Assembly (NCBI RefSeq): GCF_932526225.1
Contig: NC_064035.1
Span: 17,287,969 to 17,351,968, forward strand
DNA: 64,000 nt
From: Nematostella vectensis
Lineage: Eukaryota > Cnidaria > Anthozoa > Actiniaria > Edwardsiidae
Reading direction: 5' to 3'
How positions within the stretch are numbered: the stretch's first letter is position 1; every line of letters begins with the position of its first letter. A program made the translations under genes and the position numbers. The notes beneath the pieces are model-generated. The model did no database searches. It saw only the letters and a list, made by a program, of their open reading frames with translations, and was not told the DNA's origin. Positions 49,928 to 60,782 of the stretch are shown piece by piece.

Positions 49928-50471
49928 AGCCAATTTGTTCTTGATGGTTATACACTCGTATTTTTAGGGTTTGGGTAATTATCACAGCCTTGTGTTGTTA
50001 GTAGTGCATTGCACAGAATGGGTGTCAGATGATACCAGTCAAAACCATGCCCAGAGACCCGGCATATGTTAAAAGCGCTAGACCCGGCGTACATTGTGTT
50101 CGCCTGGGTAACCATCGTCCTTCGCGATCGCCCGGGTACCCATCGTCCTTCGTGATGGCTGGGAGACCCAGCGTGCTTTGCGGTCGCAAGAATACCCCGG
50201 CATTCGTGGTTTGCCGCCGGTTGAATGATCATGTGTCAAGACTATGCAACCTTGCAACGGCTCGCATTATTTGCTATAATCTAAATTCTAAGTAAAATAG
50301 AATGCTTTTATGTATTTTAAAAGGCAGCTCACTGCAGTTGGATATGAGTTAAACCTATTTCTTTCTGTTGGTTGATTATACTGTTTTATCAGAGTCGTTA
50401 TGTAGATATCCGTGTTTGAGTATTATTTATAAAACACAATCTGGGAATTGTTGTAGGGCTAGAGAGGAATG

Positions 50472-50477
50472 AATAAA
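50472..50477 (+). terminator. Candidate poly(A) signal of PLC-beta
   Basis: AATAAA about 1.2 kb after the stop codon, in AGGAATGAATAAACAG, followed by TGTGTG..TTCTGTTG-type GU-rich sequence within 40 bp. Confidence 0.45.
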
Positions 50478-50589
50478 CAGTTGCACTAAATATTGTGTGA
50501 CAGATTTCTGTTGTTTCACCAACCGATACCCATGGCGAATAATGATTTTCAGAAGGACAGCCTTTTTCTATCTCTGTTTTTTTGCCCCA

Positions 50590-50956
50590 GTAGTCCAGTC
50601 AATCTACGAAAATTTATAGCCGAACCTAAAAGTAATTGCAACACAAACAATTTTATTGTTAAATGATAAGAAAATACATTCTAAACAACATCCCAAAAAT
50701 TCTCCAAAGTGCTCTTGGGGGAACATCTCGGAACTTGACAATAAACAAGTTTTTTTGTCGGCCATCTTGGATTCTATTGTTTTTTATGAGCGCACTGGCA
50801 TATAGAGTGATCTCGTCGAGAGTGTGTTTGCGTCGTTAGTGCGCCATGAATAACAATAGAATACAAGATTGCTGACAATTTTTTTATTGTTGAATTTTGG
50901 GAAGCTATGAAGACATGCTACTTAAACTAGGTTAAACATTAGATTGACTGGACTAC
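50590..50956. mobile_element. Foldback MITE (about 365 bp)
   Basis: Perfect 17-bp inverted ends GTAGTCCAGTCAATCTA (50590-50606, and its complement 50940-50956). A second inner pair of arms is at 50760-50796 and 50840-50876 (GGATTCTATTGTT against AACAATAGAATAC). The TA next to both ends could be a Tc1/mariner-type target site. No ORF. Confidence 0.65.
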
Positions 50957-51829
50957 AGTATAGGTAAAAAGATTTTTAACAGTTTCTCGAAAGAAAGTAT
51001 AAGAAATAGTGAATAGGAGCTATTGCTTCTGTAAGATTTGACTGTGATGCCCGTGTCGACCTATGCCATCGATGAAAAGATGACATTTTCAAGGGATGAA
51101 TGAAAAAAGGACAACTTTATATGTGGAAAAATAAAAGAGAAAACGCAAAAGCTTGAACTAAGTTATTAAGAGTAAGACAATCCAGGTGTTTAGAGTTATT
51201 TATTTTATAAATCTTAAGCATAGTGTAAACAGGATGAAAGGAAGGGCATTATCTATCTTAAACATATCAACCAGCCCCAACTATCAAAACAAAGATCTTA
51301 ATGCACTGTGACGTCGACACACCTCAGGCCATCCGCCATGCTTTACTTTATCGCTGTCAAGCTCCACTTTGATGGCCTTTCCTTTCGAGACAATTATTCC
51401 CGATTGTTTTTTCTTCTGACTTTTATTAATACCTTACTGCAAGTGGCAATATTTGAACATAAGGGCACTCATGATTGGTCTCATATCAGGGGCTCGTACC
51501 CAGAATTATTAGAGGGTGTGTGCGGTCATAGATATCTTATGGAAAAAGGAGAGTATTTGATAATCGTTTTATAAGGAATGGCCCGCTAAGCAGAGAGGGA
51601 GGGGGGGAGCTTAGCTGGGGGAGGGGGGGTGGATGCGCGGGCATCCTAGGCACACCCCATATCTACGCGCTCTGGCTAGTGGGTCTATCGGGTAAAGAAT
51701 AAAGGTCTGTTAGTAGGAAGAGGAGCTAGGGAAAAACTAGATTCTAACTTTACACAAGGCGGAGATCAAAAAGGACATCTCTATAAGCGCTTCCGAATCT
51801 CGTTTGAAACTCATTGGGGTTTACCCCTT
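50957..51829. other. Spacer before the 22-bp minisatellite
   Basis: AT-rich, with a G-rich patch at 51590-51630. A short 88-codon ORF at 51308 has no domain likeness. No gene supported. Confidence 0.5.
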
Positions 51830-51834
51830 ACTCT

Positions 51835-53286
51835 TGCCGATAAAATAAACAAGGCTTGACGATAAAATAAACGAGGCTTGACGATAAAATAAACAAGGCT
51901 TGACGATAAAATAAACATGGCTTGCCGATAAAATAAACAAGGCTTGACGATAAAAAAACAAGGCTTGCCGATAAAATAAACAAGGCTTGACCATAAAATA
52001 AACAAGGCTTGACGATAAAATAAACAAGGCTTGCCAATAAAATAAACAAGGCTTGACCATTTGACCATAAAATAAACAAGGCTTGACGATAAAATAAACA
52101 AGGCTTGACGATAAAATAAACAAGGCTTGACGATAAAATAAACAAGGCTTGACGATAAAATAAACAAGGCTTGACGATAAAATAAACAAGGCTTGACGAT
52201 AAAATAAACAAGGCTTGCCGATAAAATAAACAAGGCTTGCCGATAAAATGAACAAGGCTTGCCGATAAAATGAACAAGGCTTGCCGATAAAATGAACAAG
52301 GCTTGCCGATAAAATAAACAAGGCTTGCCAATAAAATAAACAAGGCTTGCCGATAAAATGAACAAGGCTTGCCGATAAAATAAACAAGGCTTGCCAATAA
52401 AATAAACAAAGCTTGCCGATAAAATGAACAAGGCTTGTCGATAAAATAAACAAGGCTTGACGATAAAATAAACAAGGCTTGCCGATAAAATAGACAAGGC
52501 TTGCCGATAAAATAAACAAGGCTTGACGATAAAATAAACAAGGCTTGACGATAAAATGAACATGGCTTGACGATAAAATAAACAAGGCTTGACGATAAAA
52601 TAAACAAGGCTTGCCGATAAAATAAACAAGGCTTGCCGATAAAATAAACAAGGCTTGACGATAAAATAAACAAGGCTTGACGATAAAATAAACAAGGCTT
52701 GCCGATAAAATAAACAAGGCTTGACGATAAAATAGACAAGGCTTGCCGATAAAATGAACAAGGCTTGCCGATAAAATGAACAATGCTTGACGAGAAAATA
52801 AACAAGGCTTGACGATAAAATAAACAAGGCTTGCCGATAAAATAAACAAGGCTTGACGATAAAATAAACAAGGCTTGACGATAAATAAACAAGGATTACC
52901 GATAAAATAAACAAGGCTTGCCGATAAAATAAACAAGGCTTGACGATAAAATAAACAAGGCTTGCCGATAAAATGAACAAGGCTTGACGATAAAATAAAC
53001 AAGGCTTGCCGATAAAATAAACAAGGCTTGCCGATAAAATAAAAAGGGTTGACGATAAAATAAACAAGGCTTGACGATAAAATAAACAAGGCTTGCCGAT
53101 AAAATAGACAAGGCTTGCCGATAAAATGAACAAGGCTTGACGATAAAATAAACAAGGCTTGCCGATAAAATAAACAAGGCTTGCCGATAAAATAAAAAGG
53201 GTTGACGATAAAATAAACAAGGCTTGCCGATAAAATAAACAAGGCTTGACGATAAAATAGACAAGGCTTGACGATAAAATAGACAA
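51835..53286. repeat. 22-bp minisatellite, about 66 copies (1.45 kb)
   Basis: The unit is GATAAAATAAACAAGGCTTG plus AC or CC. A/C variation before GATAAAA and A/G in AATAAAC/AATGAAC give several variant types in mixed order. Since 22 is not a multiple of 3 and the reverse strand of the unit lacks stops, all three minus frames stay open for hundreds of codons; these ORFs are artefacts. Confidence 0.95.
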
Positions 53287-53370
53287 GTAGTGTTTTTGGT
53301 CCTGTGTAGTGATTGTCTTGTGCTTAATTATATACATTAATTTCTTGAATTACTGGGTTCTATTTTTGTT

Positions 53371-53400
53371 CGACGTTTCGGCAATGCTGCCTTCATCAGG
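53371..53400 (-). ncRNA. Hammerhead-like core (CTGATGA-stem-GAAAC-GTC), probably a retroelement 3' remnant
   Basis: The minus strand reads CTGATGA, A, stem GGCA/TGCC with loop GCAT, then GAAACGTC. It has the same layout as the motif in the Penelope element at 29.4 kb (CTGANGA, one extra A, stem, GAAA). No ORF of a retroelement remains beside it. Confidence 0.35.
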
Positions 53401-54321
53401 TATCCTGATCCAACCTAAATAAGAGAAGGAAGCCACTTTTCAATTAGAGCCTCGGCGACATTCGCATTGAAATTTGTTCGTTTTGCTTATGGCTATTGAT
53501 TACCCTACGTGAATATGCATCTAATATTTTTCAATACAGCAATTTCCTGGTCTTTCTGTTCATTTTCAATGATTGCTTTCTTTTGGCGTTTCGTGCACCT
53601 GGTTCAGCCATATTGGCTAAAAGCTGGTTTATATTATATTTAAACAATTTTCGTTTAGTCTATTCTTTGAAGACTGAACAAATCTAATAAAATGCAGACT
53701 CTATTAAAGGAAGAGAGAACAAAAATAATGTCGCAGTTCACATTAAGTTAAATACCATTCTGGGAAGTAAGTTTAGCTAATTTTGCTTAAACGTTAGTTA
53801 AAAATTAGCTAAATTTCGAACGGGGGATTTTCGAAACGATATCATTCTCGATACTCGTTGCATTACTACCATCATAATGTGCTTTTAATTAAAGTTTACA
53901 CCCAAAATATCCTCTAACTGCTTGGAGACTTTTCTCGGAGCAATTTCGCTCTTGTAGACGAGACGACCTACACGCTTCTGCAGCTTGTAAATTATGAAAA
54001 CCTGAAACTATTATATAGCGTAACAATTATTCATTACAGGGCGTTTTATTGTGACTTTGAATGAAAATCATTCTGTCCGAATTAAGTAAAATGCTCTGAC
54101 TTTCTTTCTCTGTGCCTAAAGCTTCTATTATCTTTACAGATCCTCAATTCTTTTACCTTTTTAAAGCTTTTATTTTTTTAATTTTTGGTTCCTCCACCCA
54201 CTACTCTCTGTGCCAATGAGAGATCACACATTATGAAAGTTTCTTCACAGTTGTTTTCGGCATCGATACTTAATTGACTGCACACAATCGGACTGCTCTT
54301 TCAGGATAAATCTCACGCAGG
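53401..54321. other. Spacer upstream of the GPCR gene
   Basis: AT-rich sequence with no recognised coding or repeat feature; it presumably holds the GPCR promoter and 5' UTR. Confidence 0.45.
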
Positions 54322-57234
54322 ATGAAAATAAACGTAACGACCATCAAACTTTTGATATCCTCGGCACAGGAGAAGTCTGGCCCGTTAGAGATCTCGATTC
54401 GTTTATCAATTCTGGTCCTTCTCTTCTTCACCACTGTACTGGGCAATGGTAGCATTCTAGTGATGCTGAAGCGATTCAAGTCCCTTCGCACGATTCCAAA
54501 CATCTTAATCGCCAACTTGGCCTTCATAGACTTGATGAACGGGGTAATAAACCTGCCACTTGTGGCCATGCTGACAAACGTTCACTTTCAGCGGCACGTC
54601 AAAGGGAGGTTAACGTCTGCTATAGTGGCGTGCCTGCAGTCCGCCTTTGTGCTGCTCAATTTGTTCGGCATGATGTTTATGATGCTTGACCGGTATTCCG
54701 TTATCAAGTGGGGAATGAAATATAAGGTAAGGCACTCTATACACAGCTGCTATGTTATCATCCTAGCAAAGTAAAAAATGAAAAAAGCATCCATTTCCAT
54801 CGGCTGATTTGGGGAGACTATTGCAATATTTTCGATTAAATTCCGAATATAAAGTAAAGAACAAACAAAAACAACAAAGACTTTAGAAGTTTATTTCGAG
54901 GTTCCATCACAATGTGCCTAACAATAACAAAGCCAAAACTCAAGATTGAAATTCGGAATTAAAATAAAAACAAAACGAATAAAACCTCATTCCCGGTTTT
55001 TGGAACATATGCAATCGTTTCAAATTAGCGTCAGGCTGACTGTCACTTTCCTCTTTGATGGGTTTGACTTTCCTGTGCGGGAAAAGAGCTTTATTTTTAG
55101 GAGACTATCGACCAGAAAAGACATTTTTGTGTTCCCATCATCAAACAAGTTTATGTCGGTTCGGATTTGAGAGTAGCTCTTAACACAGGTACTATAACGC
55201 AAAAAAAAAAAAAAAAAAAAATTGCCAGTCGCATGCACGTTTTTTGATGTATGACACCCCCGTTGCGATTTGCTTTTCTTTTCTTAAAATCGCACAAATA
55301 GAAGAACTTTTATTTTCCGCAACAAATTTCTTTAAGCCGCAGAAAAAACTTCGTGGCGCATGCGAGACAAGTTGCAGGGGGAAAAACGTACGCCGGCAGA
55401 GCCTTAAGGCACGAGTTTCTCCGGCATTGCATAAACACGAGACAAAAAATTTGATCTACATACCATATACATATATTCTACGGTGGCCCATAAGGGACAT
55501 AGCCCTATAACTTATTAATTTCCATCGAGTGTTACTAATTCTCGATAGAGTGTTACTAACTCTCGATAGAGTGTTACTAACTCTCGATAGAGTGTTACTA
55601 ATTGTCTTCTGACGCTTCGTTTTCGAATGGTAAGGACGACGGCGATGGCTAGAAATGCGAGACCGAATATTCAAGGAACGGCGTATACTCAAGGAATTGC
55701 TCCCTCAAATTATGAGTCCTGCGACTTTTCCAGTCATTTCAATTGAATTTTTCATCCATTAATATTTTTACTCTTGCAAATAATTTGTACCCATTAGCAT
55801 TTTCGCTCTTACCCATTTGTCCTCGCCGCTCGCACTAACGTTTTAGAAATAATTGTATTCATGTAATTATTTATAGGTGTGGTCGGGGACGGATAAGGCG
55901 TTCAAGGCCGTGCTGATCACGTGGCTCCTTACCGTCGCCATAATGGTTCCCTGGTTCCTATCCCTTTATGACGTAGATCTGGGTGACGCCCCAACAGTTA
56001 TTTACCGCATGGTATATTATTACAAGATTGGAAACAGTATGACCGTTATCCGGTCGGTTTTCTCGGCTATCTTTGCGCTCATGGCATTGATGACTTGGTA
56101 TAGCATCAAGAAGCAGATTCGGGTAAGATTTTGATAAACCTGATAACTTGTTTCTTTCGAATGCTAAAACTTTCCAAACCTCGATATGAGTTTCTATATA
56201 ATATGCTTATTTTACGCCTACTGTCTATCAAATTTTATACTTATTTATACTCATGATGAAATGCGGGTTACAACACATGGATTCTCCGAGTCCAACCTCA
56301 TTTGAAATAGATGTTTAGGCCAGACCAAAAACAATGACTAAATATGGGATGCAAAAGAAAATGGAAAAAAAACAAGGTTTAAGCATTCTTATCGACCTGG
56401 TGGACCTAGTTTGTAAAAGGTACATAATATCTGCAATTGCTGATTGTATTTTTGCAGATAAATGAGAAAAAGCTATCCCTTCACCATCATTTTCACGGCC
56501 TACAACAAAGGGAGACGAGACGTCGCATAGAGGCGCACGCTGCCACTACTGTGGGACTGACCGTGGGCTCGTACGTACTATCGTGCATTCCCCTTATCAT
56601 GTACGGTGTCCTGTCTCAGAAGGCCTCTGATCTCGTCAGTAGCAACTTCCTTAAGTGGTTCGGTGATATAGCTAATTACTTCCAGTTCGTCTCAAGTATG
56701 TGCAATCCCTTCATTTATATGGCACGTTGCAAGCGCTTTAACCAGGCCCTCAAGCTTCTATGCAAAGATCCGCTGGGTACAAGTGAGCCTAGGGAGAATG
56801 CGAGTTACAATAAACGCCCCCTCTCAACGTCAGCCTGTTCGAGCATACAGTATTCGAACAAATCTTTTACAAGCAACGAACGCTCCCTTTCAAAGTCAGC
56901 CTCTTCGAGCATACAGTATTCAAACAAATCTTTTACAAGCAACGAACGCCCTCTCTCAACGTCAGCCTCTTCGAGCATACAGCATTTAAACAAGTCCTTG
57001 ACGAACTGCGATCAGGACAATGTCTGCTGTCCCCATCAAGACGAAGTACGCACCTTGGTTTTCCGGGTTATTCGTGTAGCGCTCGAGGACATTATGAAGC
57101 ATTATGAAGAAGACGAGAATGAGGCAGACGGTAGCGGACAAAGCAACAATTTGGGTTTTACCGGTGATGATGGTGTTGGTAATGTTGATAAAGACGATGA
57201 TAAAGATGGTGCTCCAAGCCCTTCACCACCATGA
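54322..57234 (+). CDS. Class A (rhodopsin-like) G-protein-coupled receptor, orphan
   Basis: Three in-phase exons (54322-54726, 55877-56122, 56458-57234) give 475 residues with seven membrane spans. The short N-terminus has one N-glycosylation site (NVT). Landmarks: GN in TM1 (41-42), NLAFID in TM2 (65-70), DRY at 123-125, Trp in TM4 (ITWLL), NPFIY in TM7. Unusual for class A: position 3.25 is Ser99, not Cys, and no Cys is seen in the second extracellular loop, so the standard disulfide is missing; TM6 has SCIPL in place of CWxP; TM5 lacks its usual Pro. The cytoplasmic tail has three tandem 22-residue Ser-rich repeats, then an acidic Asp-rich end. Ligand unknown. The gene lies about 5 kb downstream of PLC-beta on the same strand, with no evidence of linked function. 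Confidence 0.88.
54727..55876 (+). other. GPCR intron 1
   Basis: From AAG|GTAAGG to TTTATAG. Contains a 20-bp A run (55201-55220) and a short 21-bp tandem repeat (55520-55604). No exon was recognised inside. Confidence 0.6.
55515..55604. repeat. 21-bp tandem repeat, about 4 copies (GPCR intron 1)
   Basis: Unit TCTCGATAGAGTGTTACTAA plus C or T, repeated four times almost without change. Confidence 0.9.
56817..57014 (+). repeat. In-frame 66-bp tandem repeat in the GPCR tail (3 copies)
   Basis: Each copy encodes a 22-residue Ser/Thr-rich block (RPLSTSACSSIQYSNKSF and so on). The third copy has diverged (HLNKSLTNCD). Clustered Ser/Thr in receptor tails are typical sites for GPCR kinases and arrestin binding. 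Confidence 0.9.
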
Positions 57235-57660
57235 TGGACATAATGATGCTGGTGATCTTTGTGGTATCATTCATAGCCATAAAACTAACCTGTGCTTTCA
57301 TGACGATTCTGATGTTTTATGTGGTATTGCTGATATTTAAAGTGGTTAGTCATGGTGGGGGCGTAAGGGTCTGCGGTAATGTGATTTTGCCTTAAATCTG
57401 GCGCGTTTTTTACCTATTTTATTCCGCGGTATTGGGGTTTTTCTAAACTGCGCGGTTTACGGTTATTGACTTATTATTTTGACGGTTTTTGGCGTTTTTA
57501 TGTGTGGTTTCTGTGCGGTTTTCGCACCCCCCTTACGCCCCCTCATGGTAACCAGGGCGTTGATGATGATGGAAACGGTGTTGTCCATCTGAATAGTTAG
57601 TCAAGGCTCTTATGTTAGAGTCATGATAACCAGGGCTTCACTGGTGATTATGATGTTGTA

Positions 57661-57666
57661 AATAAA
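57661..57666 (+). terminator. Candidate poly(A) signal of the GPCR gene
   Basis: AATAAA 427 bp after the stop codon in TGTAAATAAAAGGT. Confidence 0.4.
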
Positions 57667-59308
57667 AGGTACATATATAAGATAAGCCATAATTATTACA
57701 TGGGCTATTACGTTTTAAGGTTTATATGATGTTATAGTAATATAGTCTTGCTGATAATTCAAATGGTGAACACAATGTTATTCAAAGTTTATCCGGTGAT
57801 GATGATGATGCAACTGTTGTTCTGCATGGTCACAGGCGATTGTAACTTTAACCAGGACACGATGGATGTGGTGGTGCCTTGGCAAAGCGCTATTTACGAC
57901 GAACTTGTTTTCATGAGCCAGCTTATGAGGCCTAGTGACGGGTATAAATAGGGCATAACTAAATCCTAGTGGACATGCCTTTCGACATCCTTCACAGCAA
58001 CAACTGAACAGCCATCATCTTGTTATATCTTGCATGAATTCTATTATATTTGTACGATGTGCTCTCCGTCTCAAGAGAGCAAAAACCCAGAAAACAGTTT
58101 GTTTTTCCTTATATAAACAAAGAACTACGCAATTGCTACATTCCGCGCCAAAACTACTCGATACCGTTTGAAATTTGCCAAACGAAGTCAAAGATTTGTA
58201 TCCGGCCGGCCAAGACCCCGTCAACATACGAGACCCCCCTCCTCCAATGTTGAGTTACCAAGAGGGCCATGCTAGGTGGACATCCTGCTATTGGACTAAC
58301 ATTGGACCAGGGGGGAGGGGTGATTATATCAAGGACAGAGGGTTTTTTTTGTAATGCGTTTTGGTATTCTAATTGGTACAAAAATAGGTATAAAGGGTAT
58401 CAAGAGTTTTGGCGCGGATTGTAGCTTTTCCAACGAAAGCCGCGCCTTATCTCACCCGGGAAACTCTAGGGAGTTGTTGTGACATTTTCCAGGGCTCATT
58501 TGGAATATCGCAACATTTCATTACATTATGAATCTTCGGAATGCCCTTTCTGTGAGGGGTTGTACCCCAAGAACACCTACTCTAACCACCATTAGGGGTA
58601 TGATAAAACTCCAAGGGTAATTTGGCTAGCATGAAATTAAATGTTGAACTGCCCCACAATACCTATACACAAAAAAAACAGTTAACTATCAGACCCTAAT
58701 ACCAGAGTACCCCCCCCCCCCCTCCCCCCGGAAGCAAAACCAACCTAGTCCCAAACCAACATTGCTTTAGCCAAACAACCATATCATCTTTACTTTATTA
58801 CACTGCGAGGCAGACACACGTTTGAGGTATAATCAATTTACCACGCAAATAAGTAGGACGCTTTCTACAAGGCGATAAAATATACTTCTCAAACTAGAAC
58901 TTCACCAAGAGGCTCCGAGTAAAAGACTAATGACTACGCGCTTATTCACGAGACTGTGTCCAATATCTAACGCCACTCCATTCTAAAACGCACACATATA
59001 TACTTATGACGTTCCTAGAAGTTAACCACGTTGTGTTTTGATTTTTATATAGATACATACCTACACGCGCACGTTTTCACCGAGTTCAAAACATTGTTCG
59101 GGCGAATACAGCAATTGTCGAATGGTAGCGCTTGGAGAGAAAAGTTCTGGCTAAATAGTTACCCAAAGAGAGAGCTATGCTCCATACATACTGTATCTAG
59201 ATAACCTAAACATCGTATTTTACTTGCATCAGCACATTGCCTTTTGGTCGGTAAACTACCTTTCGACAATCGCCATAGCGTTTTCGAAACAGTTGCGCAC
59301 AGCTTAGT
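57667..59308. other. Convergent spacer between GPCR and POU genes
   Basis: Both genes end here. A 67-codon ORF at 57748 shows no family likeness. There is a loose inverted pair CCTCCAATGTT / AACATTGGACC at 58235-58310, a C-rich run at 58711-58729, and a minus-strand AATAAA at 58794-58799 that would serve the POU gene. Confidence 0.45.
58794..58799 (-). terminator. Candidate poly(A) signal of the POU gene
   Basis: AATAAA on the minus strand, 510 bp after the POU stop codon. Confidence 0.4.
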
Positions 59309-60751
59309 TCACACAGAGTTCTCTCCATCATCGTGCTGTTCCATCATACATCCCTCGTCTCCGTTCGAGACAGAAGAAGAGCTGACCCGTCGCTCCTTTT
59401 GCCGCCTATTGCAGAACCACACCCTAACCACCTCCCTGTCTAGGCCCAGGCTCTCCGCGAGGCTGCTGATATCTGAGGTTGACGGGCGTGGCATTTTCTC
59501 AAAGTGGTTTTCAAGAACCCCTTTCACATTCTTCTCGATGATAGTTCGTCTCTTTCGCTTTTTGTAAGGACCATTGTGAGTCGCAAAGGCGAAGTTTGAA
59601 GGGTTCTGCTGTTTCTCTCCCTCGTGGCCGCTCGAGGAAGCGTCTGTTTCCTGGAGCCACTTTTGCAACAAAGGCTTTAGCTTGCACATGTTTTTTAGGC
59701 TAAGCTGCAGTGCTTCAAAACGACAGATAGTAGTTTGACTCAGCACGTTTCCATACAGAGTGCCTAAAGCAACGCCAACGTCTGCCTGAGTGAAACCTAA
59801 CGCGACTCGACGCTGGCGGAACTGCTTAGCGAATGTTGATAACTCATCAGGGGTGGTTGGGTCAGTAGCGGCTTCTTCGTCATCTTCGTCAAAACCACCT
59901 GTAACCATAGATGGCAGCTTTTCGACTGACACACTGGAGCTGTCACCTTGAGGGACCACAGGGGTTTGCCCATGGTTACCATTGACTGGCACATAGGACA
60001 CTCGAACAACTTGCGGAGTGGCGCCTGCGTTGCTTGTAGTGCAGGTGGTCTGCACGATGTTGACAGCCTTACCATCTGTGGTGGTTATACCTGGCCAGGA
60101 CCCGTGGATGACAGCACCTCCCGCTGTTCCAGATGAAGTCGAGATCAGCTGGGTCCCGTTAGGGAGTACAGTCTTGAAGCCCTGTATGCTGCTTGGACTG
60201 CTTAGCAAAACCACTGTGCCAGTGCAGGGGATCAAACCCTGCATGACAGCCTGGGTGTTGTCTACAGGGATGTATGTGGTTACCCCTTGAGGCGAGATGA
60301 CCTGTTGTGCTGCCATGGCCTGTGAAAGGGCTTGTGCCTGAAGGACTGTTTGTGCAGGTATTTGTTGCGTGGACTCCTGTTTTGTAGCTACATTGTTGAC
60401 TATATCTTCTACCTTTATCTGGACTTTATTTACTGTTTCTTCTGCTTCTACCTTGACAATGGTCTGGGCTGGGGTACTTGTTGTTAATTGCTGAATTGCT
60501 TGCATTCCGCTCATAGTTCTACCAGCTACCAGAGCTGGGCGTGGCACCATGTTGATATTTTTCTTGGGCACCTGTTGCAGAATTTCCCTTCTTTCTACAG
60601 CTGCCCCGTCATTGTCTGCTTTTCCTGTGGCTTCTGTTAGTGATTGGCTTGTTAGATTTTTTTCTTCCAACATCATCTTTTCCTCTGATACATCAAGTTT
60701 TGTTTGGTTTTCTGTGACCCCAACACATCCTGCACTCTCAACTTTAGCCAT
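59309..60751 (-). CDS. POU3F: POU-domain homeobox transcription factor (class 3-like)
   Basis: Sequence-specific nuclear transcription factor of 480 residues. The N-terminal 290 residues are Gln/Thr/Val-rich and resemble an activation domain, ending in an acidic patch ([12 protein letters not shown]). The POU-specific domain (about 300-372) reads [60 protein letters not shown]. After a linker comes the POU homeodomain (about 397-455): [54 protein letters not shown] and [10 protein letters not shown] favour class 3 (Brn); class 1 or 2 is less likely. The Met at 60751 is preferred because a splice acceptor (TTTCTTACAG) ends at 60783, so the longer ORF start at 60799 lies in an intron. The whole coding region is in one exon, as in vertebrate POU3 genes. 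Confidence 0.9.
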   Translation of the reverse strand: MAKVESAGCVGVTENQTKLDVSEEKMMLEEKNLTSQSLTEATGKADNDGAAVERREILQQVPKKNINMVPRPALVAGRTMSGMQAIQQLTTSTPAQTIVKVEAEETVNKVQIKVEDIVNNVATKQESTQQIPAQTVLQAQALSQAMAAQQVISPQGVTTYIPVDNTQAVMQGLIPCTGTVVLLSSPSSIQGFKTVLPNGTQLISTSSGTAGGAVIHGSWPGITTTDGKAVNIVQTTCTTSNAGATPQVVRVSYVPVNGNHGQTPVVPQGDSSSVSVEKLPSMVTGGFDEDDEEAATDPTTPDELSTFAKQFRQRRVALGFTQADVGVALGTLYGNVLSQTTICRFEALQLSLKNMCKLKPLLQKWLQETDASSSGHEGEKQQNPSNFAFATHNGPYKKRKRRTIIEKNVKGVLENHFEKMPRPSTSDISSLAESLGLDREVVRVWFCNRRQKERRVSSSSVSNGDEGCMMEQHDDGENSV

Positions 60752-60782
60752 TGTCAGGAGTAATTCTCGGTGGAGAAAATAC
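60752..60782 (-). other. 5' UTR part of the POU coding exon
   Basis: 31 bases between the acceptor TTTCTTACAG and the ATG. This implies at least one upstream non-coding exon, probably within 61-62.6 kb. Confidence 0.55.

Larger units (their letters stand above)
49243..50589 (+). other. PLC-beta 3' UTR and flank
   Basis: No ORF with a recognisable family. Apart from the MITE at 49781-49927, it has a GC-richer patch at 50040-50220 with CCCATCGTCCTTCG repeated twice. The probable poly(A) signal is at 50472. Confidence 0.5.

Noticed and set aside
51811-53337. Minus-strand ORFs of 508, 473, 354 and 122 codons
   Set aside because: All translate the 22-bp minisatellite in different frames; no other coding evidence.
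57748-57951. 67-codon ORF downstream of the GPCR
   Set aside because: No recognised domain, no splice or promoter signals; consistent with chance.
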